From NCBI RefSeq assembly GCF_035594125.1, contig NC_087151.1, positions 17,427,001 through 17,491,000 on the forward strand: DNA of 64,000 bases, written 5' to 3'. Below the pieces are notes generated by a model. That model did not search any database, was not told the DNA's origin, and worked only from the letters and a program-made list of their open reading frames with translations. Below are positions 11,401 to 23,762 of the stretch, one piece after another; the first letter of the stretch is position 1, and every line of letters starts with the position of its first letter. The stretch comes from Scylla paramamosain. Lineage: Eukaryota; Arthropoda; Malacostraca; Decapoda; Portunidae. Both the position numbers and the translations under genes were made by a program.

Positions 11401-11953
11401 TTAGGTCCATTACTCTCCAGAAAAAAAGTTCCTTTTCCTCTTGTGTTTTCTGTTTGTTCCTTTCTTTTGCTTCACTTCTCAATTCATTAAGTTTCTTCCT
11501 TTCTTCCTCATTCATTTCTCTTCTAATCCAGACTTGTTTAAACTTGTTACTTTTGGCTAACTTCCACACATTTGCCAATGTTTCTTCAGCTGCTGTTTGG
11601 GATTTTAGTTTGATTTTCAATGGTCTACTTTTCCTTGATCGTATTTACCAATCCTGTACACCTCCTCTATTTCATCTTCCAGCTTTGTATCGCCTTCGTT
11701 TATCATACTCAGTACTAATCGAGCTGTTTTTCTTTGTTCTGCTTCTCTTTTATACCAATTTTTTTATCTCACTTTCTTCCAGTCCAAAGATCATTATGCT
11801 CTTCTTTTTATCTACAATGTCTCTTACCAGGTTTTCCTTTTCCTTTATTACTTTTATAACCTTTTTAGTCAAGCCTTCTTTACTCCTCTGGTCCTTCACT
11901 ACTTCTGTATATACTCACTTTTTTCTCCAACTCCTCACACTTATTTACAGATC
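8499..11953 (-). mobile_element. LINE-B copy 1, CR1-like, nearly complete, antisense
   Basis: Read right to left. 11620-11378 is an ORF1 C-terminal domain (KIKLKSQTAAEETLANVWKL, then VWIRREMNEEERKK). 11260-10531 holds the apurinic-type endonuclease (METKLRDSE motif, DNCPLGKSDHVMI). 10290-9190 is RT (NRSFQSVFT, PLN-TPVSLTSVVCKMCERL, GVPQGSVLAPI, SLFVDDVKLL near 9340-9370). 9064-8543 is the C-terminal region (YEERLERIHLPMLEKRRERG, YSFPYRSIDVWN, HEFKAKLDIKRYGDG). This order and these C-terminal motifs are typical of CR1-type LINEs. The 3' end (plus strand 8499-8530) is TG repeats followed by TATTTACCTAGTTGTG. Frameshifts, stops and an internal T-run (9472-9489) disable it. Its 5' end is cut inside ORF1 at about 11953. 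The copy at 55672-59640 is its closest relative. Confidence 0.88.
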
Positions 11954-12056
11954 TGGCCAATCATGAAGGGACTGATCTTATATAAGGAGCTGTGGCAACC
12001 CCCAGGAGGGAGAGAGCACCCTTGGCCAGTGTCCATCCTACATTAAAAAAAAAAAA
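11954..12056 (+). repeat. Short poly-A element with LINE-A-like 3' end (SINE candidate)
   Basis: About 100 bp ending CCTTGGCCAGTGTCCATCCT ACATT plus an A-tail (12043-12056). The last ~35 bp match the LINE-A 3' terminus. The preceding part (AAGGGACTGATCTTATATAA, GGAGCTGTGGCAACCCCC) does not match LINE-A coding or UTR sequence. A chimeric body with a LINE-like 3' end is how many SINEs recruit LINE machinery. Alternatively it is a rearranged LINE-A scrap. No tRNA-type A/B boxes were recognised. Confidence 0.4.
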
Positions 12057-12434
12057 GAAGTTTTCACCTACACAACACCTGTGCCAACAGTCTGCTTGTG
12101 TTACTCTATAGTGCTAGTTGCCCGCTGCTGCCACTATGTGACTCTGCACATGGGTGGGGCATGCTGTGAGGATTGTGTGCCTCAGCAGTCTAAGACAGTA
12201 ACTACCTGACACTGAGGTGTGTGTGTGTGACACCTGCATGGTCTGTTATGGCGTGGACTTCCGGAGGAGACACTGGTGTGACATCATTGGTGAGCTGTGA
12301 CTCTATAGTGTGCTGTACGGTGCCATTTTACTGTGAGGTAGGATACGCTACCCAGCAATATAGACACTTTGCTGAGTGAGGCCCAGTGGTGCAAGCCTTA
12401 CTTGTACTGTAGCATTTTAGTGTGCCTTGTGTAG
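12057..12434. other. Unassigned intron DNA
   Basis: No reading frame or repeat recognised. It may be upstream remains of the DIRS-type relic that becomes readable at 12435. Confidence 0.45.
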
Positions 12435-12845
12435 AAATCCTGAAGCATCTTTCTTTTGTGGTGGCCATTCTCAAACAGAAATTGTTTTTGGATGGATGAC
12501 AACACAGATGGGGAGTGCATCCAGGAAATATTCTTGTGTCAGGAGTGTAGATCCTGGAGAAGAGACTCCACGTAAATTATTTAGAACTATTGGTCGTCTT
12601 TCATGCCCTACATACTTTTCACCATGAGTTGCTAGGGTCTGATATTGGTGATGCTTGACAACTCTATAGTGATAGCCTACCTAAGGAACTCAGGTTGTAG
12701 CTGTTCTGAGTCCCTGTTGGCCCTAGGAGGAACAGTTCTCTGCTTGTGTGAGAAGTGTTCCATCTCTCTTCTACTTGTATTTGTTCCAGGTTGTCACAGA
12801 CATGGTCTGTCGGGACAGACCACCACTGTTATACACAGTGATATG
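12435..12845 (+). pseudogene. DIRS-like retroelement relic, RNase H domain
   Basis: Frameshifted remains of the RNase H domain typical of DIRS-like elements. A W-RRDST segment corresponds to the usual W-PEE--LHIN box. It is followed by MLDNSIVIAYLRNSG at 12647-12690, matching the DN-T-VAY-N-QGG motif that carries a catalytic Asp. A second frame-matched stretch (CEKCSISLLLVFVPG) corresponds to the region before the AD-LSR end. The related copy at 39760-40035 shows the same landmarks (FHINQLELLAAFQ, LMSDNLTMVA). The RT part is not visible. The LINE-B fragment at 12850 cuts off its 3' side. Confidence 0.55.
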
Positions 12846-12849
12846 CACT

Positions 12850-13290
12850 GTAGTACCAGTACACATCCTTGTGGGACCCTGCTTATTACCTCATTCCAGC
12901 CTGATTTGGTATTTCAAATTAATATTCTTATTTCTATATTGAGTGAAAAATCTTCCATCCATTTTAGTATTGATCCTCCAATTCCTGCTTCATGTTTCAG
13001 TTTCCACATTAGCCATTTGTGCAGCACCTCTTTTTCAAATCCAGGTATATACAGTCTACCCATCCATCTGTTTCATCAGCTATATCAGTTACCCTGGCAT
13101 AGAAGCTTATTAAATTTGTGGTACATAATCAGCCTCCTCTAAATCCAAATTGTCTTTCTGTTAAGATATTGTTAGTTTCTAAGTGTTCTGTAGTAAAAAA
13201 GTGTTCTTTTTACTATTCTGTTACTATTTTTGCTATTACACTTGTTACCAAACTGGGTCTGTAGTTCAGAGGGTCTTTTCTAATCCTCCT
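12850..13290 (-). mobile_element. Diverged LINE-B-type RT fragment, antisense
   Basis: The minus strand shows the CR1-like RT core with heavy damage: a segment equivalent to LNYRP-SLTS near 13245-13285 (plus-strand GTCTGTAGTTCAGAGGGTCT), the NQFGFR-GR and TNLLSFY segments near 13120-13170, and the D-W-D--YLDL-K region near 13040-13080. More diverged than the other LINE-B copies, truncated at both ends, without a terminal repeat. Confidence 0.6.

Positions 13291-14575
<1,285 letters not shown>

Positions 14576-14665
<90 letters not shown>
14576..14665. repeat. (CA)n microsatellite, tail of LINE-B'
   Basis: About 45 CA units joined to the TACAACTAGATAAATA terminus of LINE-B'. The junction is the same as in the antisense copies, where TG repeats precede TATTTACCTAGTTGTA. 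The tract therefore looks like an expanded LINE 3' tail. Confidence 0.95.
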
Positions 14666-14672
<7 letters not shown>

Positions 14673-14708
14673 CATGTTTAAAGAGAAAGAGAAGAGGAGG
14701 AGGAGGCA

Positions 14709-17700
14709 GTAGACACCTACCGAAACGATAATTACTCCCAGTGAGGTCTAAAGCACTGTTCAGGGGGTGCTGTGAACTTATCATTAAACCCAGCTGTGAC
14801 CTCACTGAACGTTTCCCTTTGTGTCTCACAACACAAGGGGGCAGTCACAGCCTGCCCTCTCAAGACAACTCCCTTCCTCCACACAAAAATACAAGCACCT
14901 AATAACACACACACCCTTCACTCAAAAATTTTTAAAATCATCATGGCGACTCCTACACCAGCCTCGGAGTCCCCATCTGGGGAGGGGACCATAAATGTCC
15001 CCAGGTCGGACTGCCTTTCTGTCGACGACCCTAAGTGTCTTGACACCGCCCTCAACTTTTTCTTCATTAACTTCTGCAACATTCGTGGTCTAAGATCTAA
15101 TTTTCAATCTGTAGAACACCACCTCTCCTCTTCTAAACCTCATCTTCTTTTCCTCACTGAAACTCAGGTGTCTGAGGCAACTGACAGTAGCCCCTTTTCT
15201 GTTCCCTCCTACTTTCTCTATCCTCATTTTAGATCCAAAGCTGGGTGATGCGTTTATGTGCGCAATGACTTAACCTGCTCTCGTGCCCACGCTCTTGAAT
15301 CTTCCGAGTTTTCCACCATCTGGCTATGACTACAAAGTCACTCTCATACTAAATTTATCTGTGCTGTATACCTCTCACCTAACTCCTCTGACTACAAGAA
15401 ATTCTTTGACTACTTAACTTCCAAAGTGGAGCACATTCTGACCCTCTTCCCTTTTGCAGAGATCTCCATTCTTGGAGACTTCAATGTTCACCCCCAGCTT
15501 TGGCTTTCCTCTCCCTTCACTGACCATCCTGGTGAACTAGCCTACAACTTTGCTATCCTCCATGACCTAGAGCAATTGGTGCAACACCCTACTCGTATTC
15601 CTGACCGTCTTGGAGATACGCCCAACATTCTTGACCTTTTCCTGACCTCTAATCCTTCTGCTTATGCTGTCACCCTTTCTTCTCCGTTGGGCTCCTCCGA
15701 TCACAATCTCATAACTTTATCTTGTCCTATCACTCCAATCCCTCCTCAGGATCCCCCTAAGCGAAGGTGCCTCTGGCGTTTTGCCTCTGCTAGTTGGGGG
15801 GACCTGGGGAGGTATTTTGCTGATTTTCCTTGGAATGACTACTGCTTCCATGTCAGAGACCCGTCTTTGTGTGCTGAGCACATAACAGAGGTGATAGTGT
15901 CTGGCATGGAGGCATACATTCCTCACTCTTTTTCTCGTCCTAAACCTTCTAAACCTTGGTTTAACACAGCTTGTTCTCGTGCTATACATGATAGAGAGGT
16001 GGCCCACAAAAGGCACTTAAGCCTTCCATCACCAGAATCTCATGCACTTTATATTTCTGCCCGGAACCATGCCAAGTCTGTTCTCCAACTAGCCAAAAAC
16101 TCCTTCATTAACAGAAAATGTCAAAACCTTTCAAGATCTAACTCCCCTCGTGATTTCTGGCATCTAGCCAAAAACATCTCCAATAACTTTGCTTCTTCTT
16201 CTTTCCCTCCTCTATTTCAACCAGATGGCACCTCTGCTATCACATCTATTTCTAAAGCTGAACTCTTTGCTCAAACCTTTGCTAAAAACTCTACCTTGGA
16301 CGATTCTGGGCTTGTTCCTCCCTCTCCTCCACCCTCTGACTACTTCATGCCACCTATTAAAATTCTTCACAATGATGTTTTCCATGCCCTCGCTGGCCTA
16401 AACCCTCGGAAGGCTTATGGACCTGATGGGGTCCCTCCTATTGTTCTCCGACACTGTGCCTCCGTGCTTGCACCTTGCCTAGTCAAACTCTTTCAGCTCT
16501 GTCTGTCAACATCTACCTTTCCTTCTTGCTGGAAGTTTGCCTACATTCAACCTGTTCCTAAAAAAGGGTGACTGTTCTAATCCCTCAAACTACTGTCCTA
16601 TTGCTTTAATTTCCTGCCTATCTAAAGTTTTTGAATCTATCCTCAACAGGAAGATTCTTAAACATCTATCACTTCACAACCTTCTATCTGATCGCCAGTA
16701 TGGGTTCCGTCAAGGCCGCTCTACTGGTGATCTTCTGGCTTTCCTTACTGAGTCTTGGTCATCCTCTTTTAGAGATTTTGGTGAAACTTTTGCTGTTGCC
16801 TTGGACATATCAAAAGGTTTTGATAGAGTCTGGCACAAAGCTTTGATTTCCAAACTATCCTCCTATGGTTTCTATCCTTCTCTCTGTAACTTCATCTCAA
16901 GTTTCCTTTCTGACCATTGTATTGCTGCTGTGGTAGACGGTCACTGTTCTTCTCCTAAATCTATTAACAGTGGTGTTCCTCAGGGTTCTGTCCTGTCACC
17001 CACTCTCTTCTTATTATTCATTAATGATCTTCTAAACCAAACTTCTTGTCCTATTCACTCCTACGCTGATGATACCACCCTGCACTTTTCCACGTCTTTT
17101 CATAGACGTCCAACCCTTCAGGAGGTAAACATATCACGCAGGGAAGCCACAGAACACCTGACTTCTGATCTTTCTAAAATTTGTGATTGGGGCAGAGCAA
17201 ACTTGGTATTGTTCAATGCCTCAAAAACTCAATTCCTCCATCTATCAACTCGACACAACCTTCTAGACAACTATCCCCTCTTCTTCAATAACACTCAACT
17301 GTCCCCCTCTTCTACACTGAACATCCTCGGTCTGTCCTTTACTTATAATCTGAACTGGAAACTTCACATCTCATCTCTAGCTAAAACAACTTCTATGAAG
17401 TTAGGCGTTCTGAGATGTCTCCACCAGTTTTTCTCACCACCCCCAGCTGCTAACTCTGAACAAGGGCCTTATCCGTCCATGTATAGAGTATGCTTCACAT
17501 GTCTGGGGGGGTTCCACTCATACTGCTCTTCTAGACAGGGTGGAATCAAAAGCTTTTCGTCTCATCAACTCCTCTCCTCTAACTGACTGTCTTCAGCCTC
17601 TCTCTCACCGCCGCAATGTTGCATATCTAGCTGTCTTCTACCGCTATTTTCATGCTAACTGCTCTTCTGATCTTGCTAACTGCATGCCTCCCCTCCTTCC

Positions 17701-18017
17701 GCGGCCTCGCTGCACAAGACTTTCTTCTTTCTCTCACCCCTGTTCTGTGCACCTCTCTAACGCAAGAGTTAACCAGTATTCTCAATCATTCATCCCTTTC
17801 TCTGGTAAACTCTGGAACTCCCTGCCTGCTTCTGTATTTCCACCTTCCTATGACTTGAATTCCTTCAAGAGGGAGGTTTCAAGACACTTATCCATCAATT
17901 TTTGACCTCTGCTTTGACCCTTTAATGGGACTGGCATTTCAGTGGGCATTTTTTTTATTAGATTTTTGTTGCCCTTTGCCAGTGTCCTTCCTACATAAAA
18001 AAAAAAAAAAAAAAACA
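14709..18017 (+). mobile_element. LINE-A, full-length 3.3 kb, sense orientation
   Basis: The 5' end (GTAGACACCTACCGAAACGA) coincides with the 5' end of the antisense copy at 53721, so both appear full length. Layout: a 5' leader of about 235 bp, a single long ORF (14943-17905) encoding endonuclease then reverse transcriptase, a 3' UTR of about 95 bp ending CAGTGTCCTTCCTACATAAA, and poly-A to 18017. There is no separate ORF1 and no RNase H. The RT motifs and C terminus place it in the broad CR1/Jockey assemblage; the exact clade cannot be settled by eye. It differs from the other poly-A copies by only a few percent, so the family spread recently. Confidence 0.9.
14943..17905 (+). pseudogene. 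LINE-A endonuclease/reverse transcriptase ORF, broken
   Basis: Start ATG at 14943 ([17 protein letters not shown]). Endonuclease at about 15050-15720 with [47 protein letters not shown] and [11 protein letters not shown], the expected EEP-nuclease order. RT at about 16400-17310 with [47 protein letters not shown] and SYADDTTLHF (intact YADD). The C terminus ends FKREVSRHLSINF. Defects relative to the antisense copy: nonsense codons at 15246-15248 (in the CVYV region) and near 15327, a one-base insertion in the A-run at 16560-16566 that shifts frame, and an indel near 17445-17455 that shifts it again. A D-SKAFD box reads D-SKGFD. Full family protein would be about 985 residues. Inactive as it stands. 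Confidence 0.88.
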
Positions 18018-18199
18018 GGACAAATGTGGTTATGGAGACAGGACAAAATGAGCTTTGGCTTGTGCCCTGTATAATATAGCTAGGTAAAAAAGTGGGGAAA
18101 AAAGTCAGCTTCTTCACAGGTCGGAATGAATAAGCAGTTTTTCAGTGTTTTCAATACCTTGAGTGGGTTTTGTGATCCTTAAATTTAGCACTATCCCTT

Positions 18200-19860
18200 G
18201 GGAAGAAAGCAAATACGAAACTCAGGAAAGGAATGTATGTTGGAACTATGTACTGCCTGTTTCCAGTCCTATGGCACTTTTCCTTGGTCCAATGAGATGT
18301 TAATTAAGTTGCAAATCTTCTCAGACAGTTGGAAACTGCACTACCATAGAACCCAATTTGATACACCATCTGGTCCTGCTGTTTTCCTCCTATCAAGTAC
18401 ATCCATCATTTTCTTGACTTCTTATGTTATTATCCTTATCCTTGTTAGTTTATCTTGCCTTTCTGTTGTTCTGGTTATTTCATTGAAGACACTTTCTCTA
18501 ATGGAAACTGACTGAAAACTATTATTCATCACCTATACTAGTACATTTGTATTTTTTATCATTTCACCATTTACTATAAGTTTCTTAACATCATCTTTAT
18601 TTTTTTAATTTGCCATTAATATATCTGTAGAATAATTTTGGCTCATCCTTGCCCTTGTCAATAATATTCTTTTCATAATTCTTTTGTTCATTTTTTCTTG
18701 TTTTAAAATAATGGTTTCTTTTCATTTTGTAATTAATCCAGTTGTCTTGCCTCATGTTTTTCTCCATTTGTTCCATGCTTCTTTTTGTTGTCTGGCTTGT
18801 ATATGTTTCCAATTAAACCACTCTTCCCTTTTTTTGTAGATCAGTTTTCTTTTCTGGTGTCCATTTATTCACCCCTTTCATGTATGTTTCTAGGAAGATG
18901 GCCCATTTCTTGTCAGTGTCATTTGTGTTGAAGATTACATCCCATCATGCACCCTCAAAGTAATTCCTTAGTTGGTGAAAATTTGCCTTGCTGGTCTTTT
19001 TTGTGGTCCTCATTTTTTATTTCCATGTCCCCTTTATTTAATCAGAACTCTATTAGTGCATGGACACTTTTACCAGTTAGGCTCTTGTACATCATATTCT
19101 CATAAAGATCAGATCAAGTCGTGATAGTTCGTCGCTCCCGTGGAATCTCACGTTTTCCTCAACCTACTGTGTGAGAAGGTTTTCCATGGCCAACTCCAAC
19201 ATTTTGTTCCCCCATGACACTTTCTCACCTGCCATTGACCAGTTTTCCCATGACACTTCCCTACAGTTAAAGTCTTCCATTATGAGGGTGTCATTATTTT
19301 CTTTGAGTAAAGACTCTAAGTGATTCCTTGTGTCATTTAATTTTTCTTGTAGTCTTGTTCTGTCCAAGCATTTGTTTTTTAATGGAAGATAAACTATTAT
19401 TAAATTCACATAATCACCTCCTCTCTGTCTCACTCCCAGTTTCAGCATTTCACCTTCACCCAGCTCTCCAGTGGTCAAGTCTATCAGTGTCATTTCTTTA
19501 ATAATAGCATCACTCCCCCTCCTTGCTTATTTTCATGTTTTCTCATCCATATGTTATATTTGCCTTCCTGTATGTTCCATGTTGCTGAATTACCAGTTAT
19601 TTATTTATTATTTATTTATTTATTTTATTTATTTATTATTTATTTATTTATTTATTTTTATTTATTTATTTATTTATTTATTTATTATTATATTTTTTTT
19701 TTACTTTTTTTTTTTTCTCTTAGGTAATCCTCTGTTTCTAGCACTGATGATCTTAACCTATTCACATTTGTATATAGGACTTTTAGTCCATCATTTATTC
19801 CTGGTCCTTTCATATGTACCATTTCCTTAACTTCATCTCCATTTCTCTCAAGTAAAATCT
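18200..19860 (-). mobile_element. LINE-B-type relic: endonuclease and pre-RT linker
   Basis: Read right to left. 19493-19164 is endonuclease (VNLIIVYLPLKNK, then IMEDFNCREVSWENW, where GDFN has become EDFN). 18812-18597 is the linker before RT (DEPKLFYRYINGKLKK, a motif shared by all LINE-B copies). 18510-18200 holds decayed RT N-terminal sequence. The 3' half of RT and the terminal repeat are missing at the left side. It is older than the neighbouring copies, with many stops and an internal TTTA expansion. Confidence 0.65.
19597..19722. repeat. (TTTA)n microsatellite with T-rich end
   Basis: Repeated TTTA/TTTATT units, imperfect, inside the LINE-B relic, finishing in T runs. Confidence 0.9.
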
Positions 19861-19876
19861 CTTTATTTTCCCCTTC

Positions 19877-21270
19877 ATGTGTGTGTGTGTGTGTATTTAC
19901 CTAGTTGTATAATGCAGGGTTCGAGCAGGGGTCATAGTGTCCTGCTTCCATATCCATATTTATTCAGCATTTCCTTAAATTTATGCAAGTTTGGTGCTGT
20001 AACAACCTCTTCATTTAGGCCATTCCAGATATCACAATTCTGTGTGGAAAACTGTACTTCTTGATGTCCCTCAAACACTGACTCTTCCTGATCTTCTTTG
20101 AGTGCCCTCTCGTCTGTCGAGCTTCATCTTCTAGCAACACCAGGTCCTGTTTGTCTATCTTCTCAATGCGGTTTACTATTTTATACATCATTATTAGATC
20201 TCCTCTTTCTCTTCTAACTTGCAAAGTTGGTAGTCCCATTTCTTTCAAGTGCTCTTCATATGTTAGGTCTTTTTAGCTCCGTTACCATCCTTGTAGCTGC
20301 CCTTTGAATTCTTTCCAATTTCTTTATACCTTTTTTCATATGCAGAGACCACACCACTGCTGCATATTCCAGCCTGGGACATAGCATAGTGGCTATAATT
20401 TTTTTTCACCAAAGTCTTATCCATGTAATGAAATGCCACCCTAATATTTGTTAACATTCTGCACTTCAAGCCAAATATCTCACTTATATGCCATTCTGGG
20501 GTCAGGGTATCTTGTTTAATCACTCCTAGGTCTTTCTCTTCCTTGTTCTTCATTATTACTTCCACATTTTACAGTCCCATGCAGGTCTTATTTTACTCTT
20601 TCCCAATTCCATCACATGGCATTTCTTAGCAATGAATTCCAATTTCCACTTCTTGCTCCACCCATAAATCTTGTCAATATCTCTTTGCAACTCCATAAAA
20701 TCAACATGGCTCTTTATTACTCTTAACAGTTTTGCATCATCAACAAACAGATTAATATAACTGGTCAAACCTTCCTGCATATCACTGATGTATATTTGGA
20801 ACATAATGGATGCTAACACTGACCTCTGTGGTACTCCACTTGTTACATTAATCCAACTTGAACAGGTGTCCCTGATCACAGTTCTCATTTCTCTATCCTT
20901 TAAGTAGTCCCTCATCCATTTTAGCATTGTCCCTTTCAGTCCTCCTATATGTTCCATCTTTCACAGTAGTCTTTTATGTGGAACTTCATATATTACTCTT
21001 GTATAGAAACTTAGTAAATTTGTCGCACATGACCTTCCTTTTCTGAAACCAAATTGGCTATTTCTTATAACTTTGTTTTCTTCCAAATATTGCACCCACT
21101 TTTCCTTGATCACTATTTTACAGATCTTCCCCACAACACTATTTAGCGACACCAGTCTATAATTTAGTGGCTCAGTCCTCCTTCCTCCTTTGTGTATTGG
21201 CACTATATTTGCTCTCTTCCACTCCCTTGGTACTCTTTCCTTTATCAGTGAGTTGTTAATTACATTCCAA
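19877..21270 (-). mobile_element. LINE-B copy 2, 5'-truncated, antisense
   Basis: The 3' end on the plus strand is TG repeats (19877-19893) followed by TATTTACCTAGTTGTATAAT. RT fragments read leftward: LNYRLVSLNSVVGKICKIVI and SQFGFRKGRSCATNLLSFYT at 21203-20980, then SGVPQRSVLASIMFQIYISD and a SLFVDDAKLL-type catalytic box (INLFVDDAKLLRV) at about 20770-20730, and the C-terminal RRERGDLIMMYK, RGHSKKIRKSQCLRDIKKYS region at 20248-20015. Several frameshifts. It is cut at about 21270, where the TG tail of the next copy begins. Confidence 0.8.
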
Positions 21271-21283
21271 ATGTGTATGTGTA

Positions 21284-21330
<47 letters not shown>
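21271..21330. repeat. (TG)n, 3' tail of LINE-B copy 3
   Basis: TGTATG then pure TG units ending at TATTTACCTAGTTGTATTTA, where the terminal motif itself is duplicated in tandem. Confidence 0.92.
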
Positions 21331-21332
<2 letters not shown>

Positions 21333-22791
21333 TTACCTAGTTGTATTTACCTAGTTGTGGTTTATGGGAGGAGAGTAATCTCATAGTATCCCATCTCTAT
21401 ATCTATCTACAAATTTTACCAATGTGTCTTCGAAGTAAAATTTTCAGTAACTGTTACTCCTAAATCCACTTCCTCTTTTGACTTCTTTAACTTCACACCT
21501 TCCATCTCATAATGATATTGTATTCTTTTCTTACTCTTACCAAACTCCATTAATTTACACTTACTTAAATTGAATTCTATTTGCCAAGATTTACTCCATC
21601 TATTTATCTTATTTAAATCATCTTGCACTACCATACAGTCATTTACATTTTCTACCCTTCTCATCAGCTTAGCATCATCTGCAAATAAGTTCATATAACT
21701 ATCTATTTCTTTATTTGTGTCGTTCACATATATTACAAACATTATCAATCCCAACACTGACACCTGTGGGACATCACTAGTTACTTTCAGCCATGATGAA
21801 TCTTGGTCTTGTATTATAGTTCTCATCTCTTTATCATCCAGATGATCCTCCATCAACTCCAGCAGTCTTCCTCCAATTTTTCCATAATTTTTTTTCTTCC
21901 ATAGCAATCTTCAGTGTGGTACTTTTTTCAAATGCCTTCTTCAAGTCTAAGTAGACACCATCCACCCATCTGTCTCTCTCCTGCACAATATCAACTACCC
22001 TTGAACAAAAGGACAAAAAGTTCATGGAGCATGATCTTCCCGTCCTAAATCCAAATTGACAATTTACTAAAACTTTATCTCTTTCCAAGTGTTCCATCTA
22101 TCTTTCCTTTACTGTTCTTTCACATAATTTTCCTATAACACTAGTCAAGGACACTGGTCTATAATTTAGTGGATTTTCCTTATTTCCTCCTTTGTATATA
22201 GGTGTAATATTTGCTCTCTTCCAATCTTTTGGTACTCTTCCCTGTGATAGTGATGTCACCACTAGGCTGTGAGTTTTATCAGCCAGTTGTTTTTTACATT
22301 CCTTCAATATCTAGTTTGATAGTCCATCTGCACCAGTTGCTTTATTTACTTCAAGTTCTTCCATCATCTTAAGTATTTCTTCAGAACTGACTGGGACTGT
22401 ACTCAGTATATTCCTCAACAACTTATCCCTTCCAGCATCAAACTCCCCCTCCACAGTAAATACCGATATGAAACTATTGTTCACAACCTCCGCCATGTCC
22501 TGTGCATCATCACAGATTTTTCCTTCAACTTTCAGTCTTGATACACCTTTCTTCTTCTTCATCTTCCCATTAATATGTCTAAAGAATAGTTTGGGTTCAT
22601 TTTTATACTTATCTATTATATCTGTTTCATAGTTTCTTCTCTTCATTCTTATTATTTCAGTGTACTTGTTTCTAGGATCAGTATATTCCTCCCATCTGCT
22701 CTCAGTTTTCCTCTCCTTCCATCTATTCCAAGTATTTCATTTACGATTTCTAGCCTCTTTGCATTTTGTATTGAACCATTCTTTACCCTTT

Positions 22792-23714
22792 CTACATCTC
22801 GCTCCTCCTTTTAGGTACAAATTTCTCCACAGCAGAATTATATATCCTTATAAATTCATCCCATTTTTCCCAAACATCTTCTGCATCTTCAGAGTCTTTC
22901 CAGTCCATGGCAACAAAGTACTTTCTTAATCTTAATTTTTCAAAGTTAGCTTTACTATATTTAAATCTTTTCACCTTATAATTTTCATCAATGATTACAT
23001 TTTCATTTTTCAAATTAAATTCCATCAACACATGATCACTTGTACCTAGAGGACTATCATAGTGTATAGTTTCAATAATTTCCATATCCTTGGTAAACAC
23101 TAAATCAAGTCTTGATGGTTTATCTCTTCCACTAAATCTGGTATCATAGTCAACCCATTGAGTCATCAAGTTTTCCACTGCCCAGTTCAGTAGTCTATTA
23201 CTCCTTGAGCTCTCACTTCCAGTAGTTATCAATGTCTCCCAATTTATCTCCTTACAATTAAAATCACTAACAATAACTATATCACTACTTTCCATCACTA
23301 TCTTTTCAAGACCTTTTAACACATCTACCAACATCTCTTCATGCTCTTCTTTTTGCCAAGCTTTGGTCATAGGTGGCACATACACTCCTACATAATTCAT
23401 TATCCTTCCATTTCCATTTCTAATCATCACTTGTAGAATTTCAGAATTGTCTTCACTTTTTATTACCTTTACTTTGACACATTTTTTAGTCAGAATTGTC
23501 TCTCCACCTCCTCCCTTATCACTTCTGTTTTTCATCCATAAATCATATTTATCATCACCAATGTCAAGAGTTCAAATTCATTTTTCCACTTTGTCTCACA
23601 TAATACAGCAACATCTGGTGTGGTTCTGTTTAATAACTCATTTAATTCCATCTTTGTTGACATTAATCCATTTACATTAGTATAACATGCTTTACTTACT
23701 GTTTGATGTACCAT
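22792..23714 (-). pseudogene. LINE-B copy 3 endonuclease domain
   Basis: The N-terminal part (ACYTNVNGLMSTKMELNELL, DVAVLCETKW) lies at 23714-23540 and a long open frame of 247 codons runs from 23535 to 22792. The nuclease motifs are VYVPPMTKAWQKEEHEEML, VSDFNCKEINWE (the GDFN catalytic motif reads SDFN), TRFSGRDKPSRLDLVFTK and SPLGTSDHVLMEF (SDH motif intact). The two parts are in different frames, separated by a small indel near 23535. It creates nicks at the insertion target in living elements of this group; here it is fossil. Confidence 0.8.
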
Positions 23715-23762
23715 TTCTTTACTCTCATATCTTACTCTCCAGAAAAACTTCTCCTCCTCCGT

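Larger units (their letters stand above)
14666..18083 (+). mobile_element. LINE-B' 3' end split by a LINE-A insertion
   Basis: 14666-14690 (GAGTACACATGTTTAAAGAG AAA) and 18018-18083 (CAGGACAAATGTGGTTATGG, ending TATAGCTAGGTAAA) are consecutive parts of the LINE-B' 3' region. In the copy at 24886 the same two segments (reverse complement, TTTAAAGAGAAACTGGATAA) are continuous. LINE-A (14709-18017) sits between them. Some AG-rich extra bases (14691-14708) precede the LINE-A start. Confidence 0.75.

Noticed and set aside
11322..11966. 214-codon plus-strand hydrophobic open frame, like a membrane protein
   Set aside because: It is the complement of the Lys/Glu-rich LINE-B ORF1. Antisense of such sequence is Phe/Leu/Ser-rich. 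The same shadow appears opposite the other ORF1 copies.
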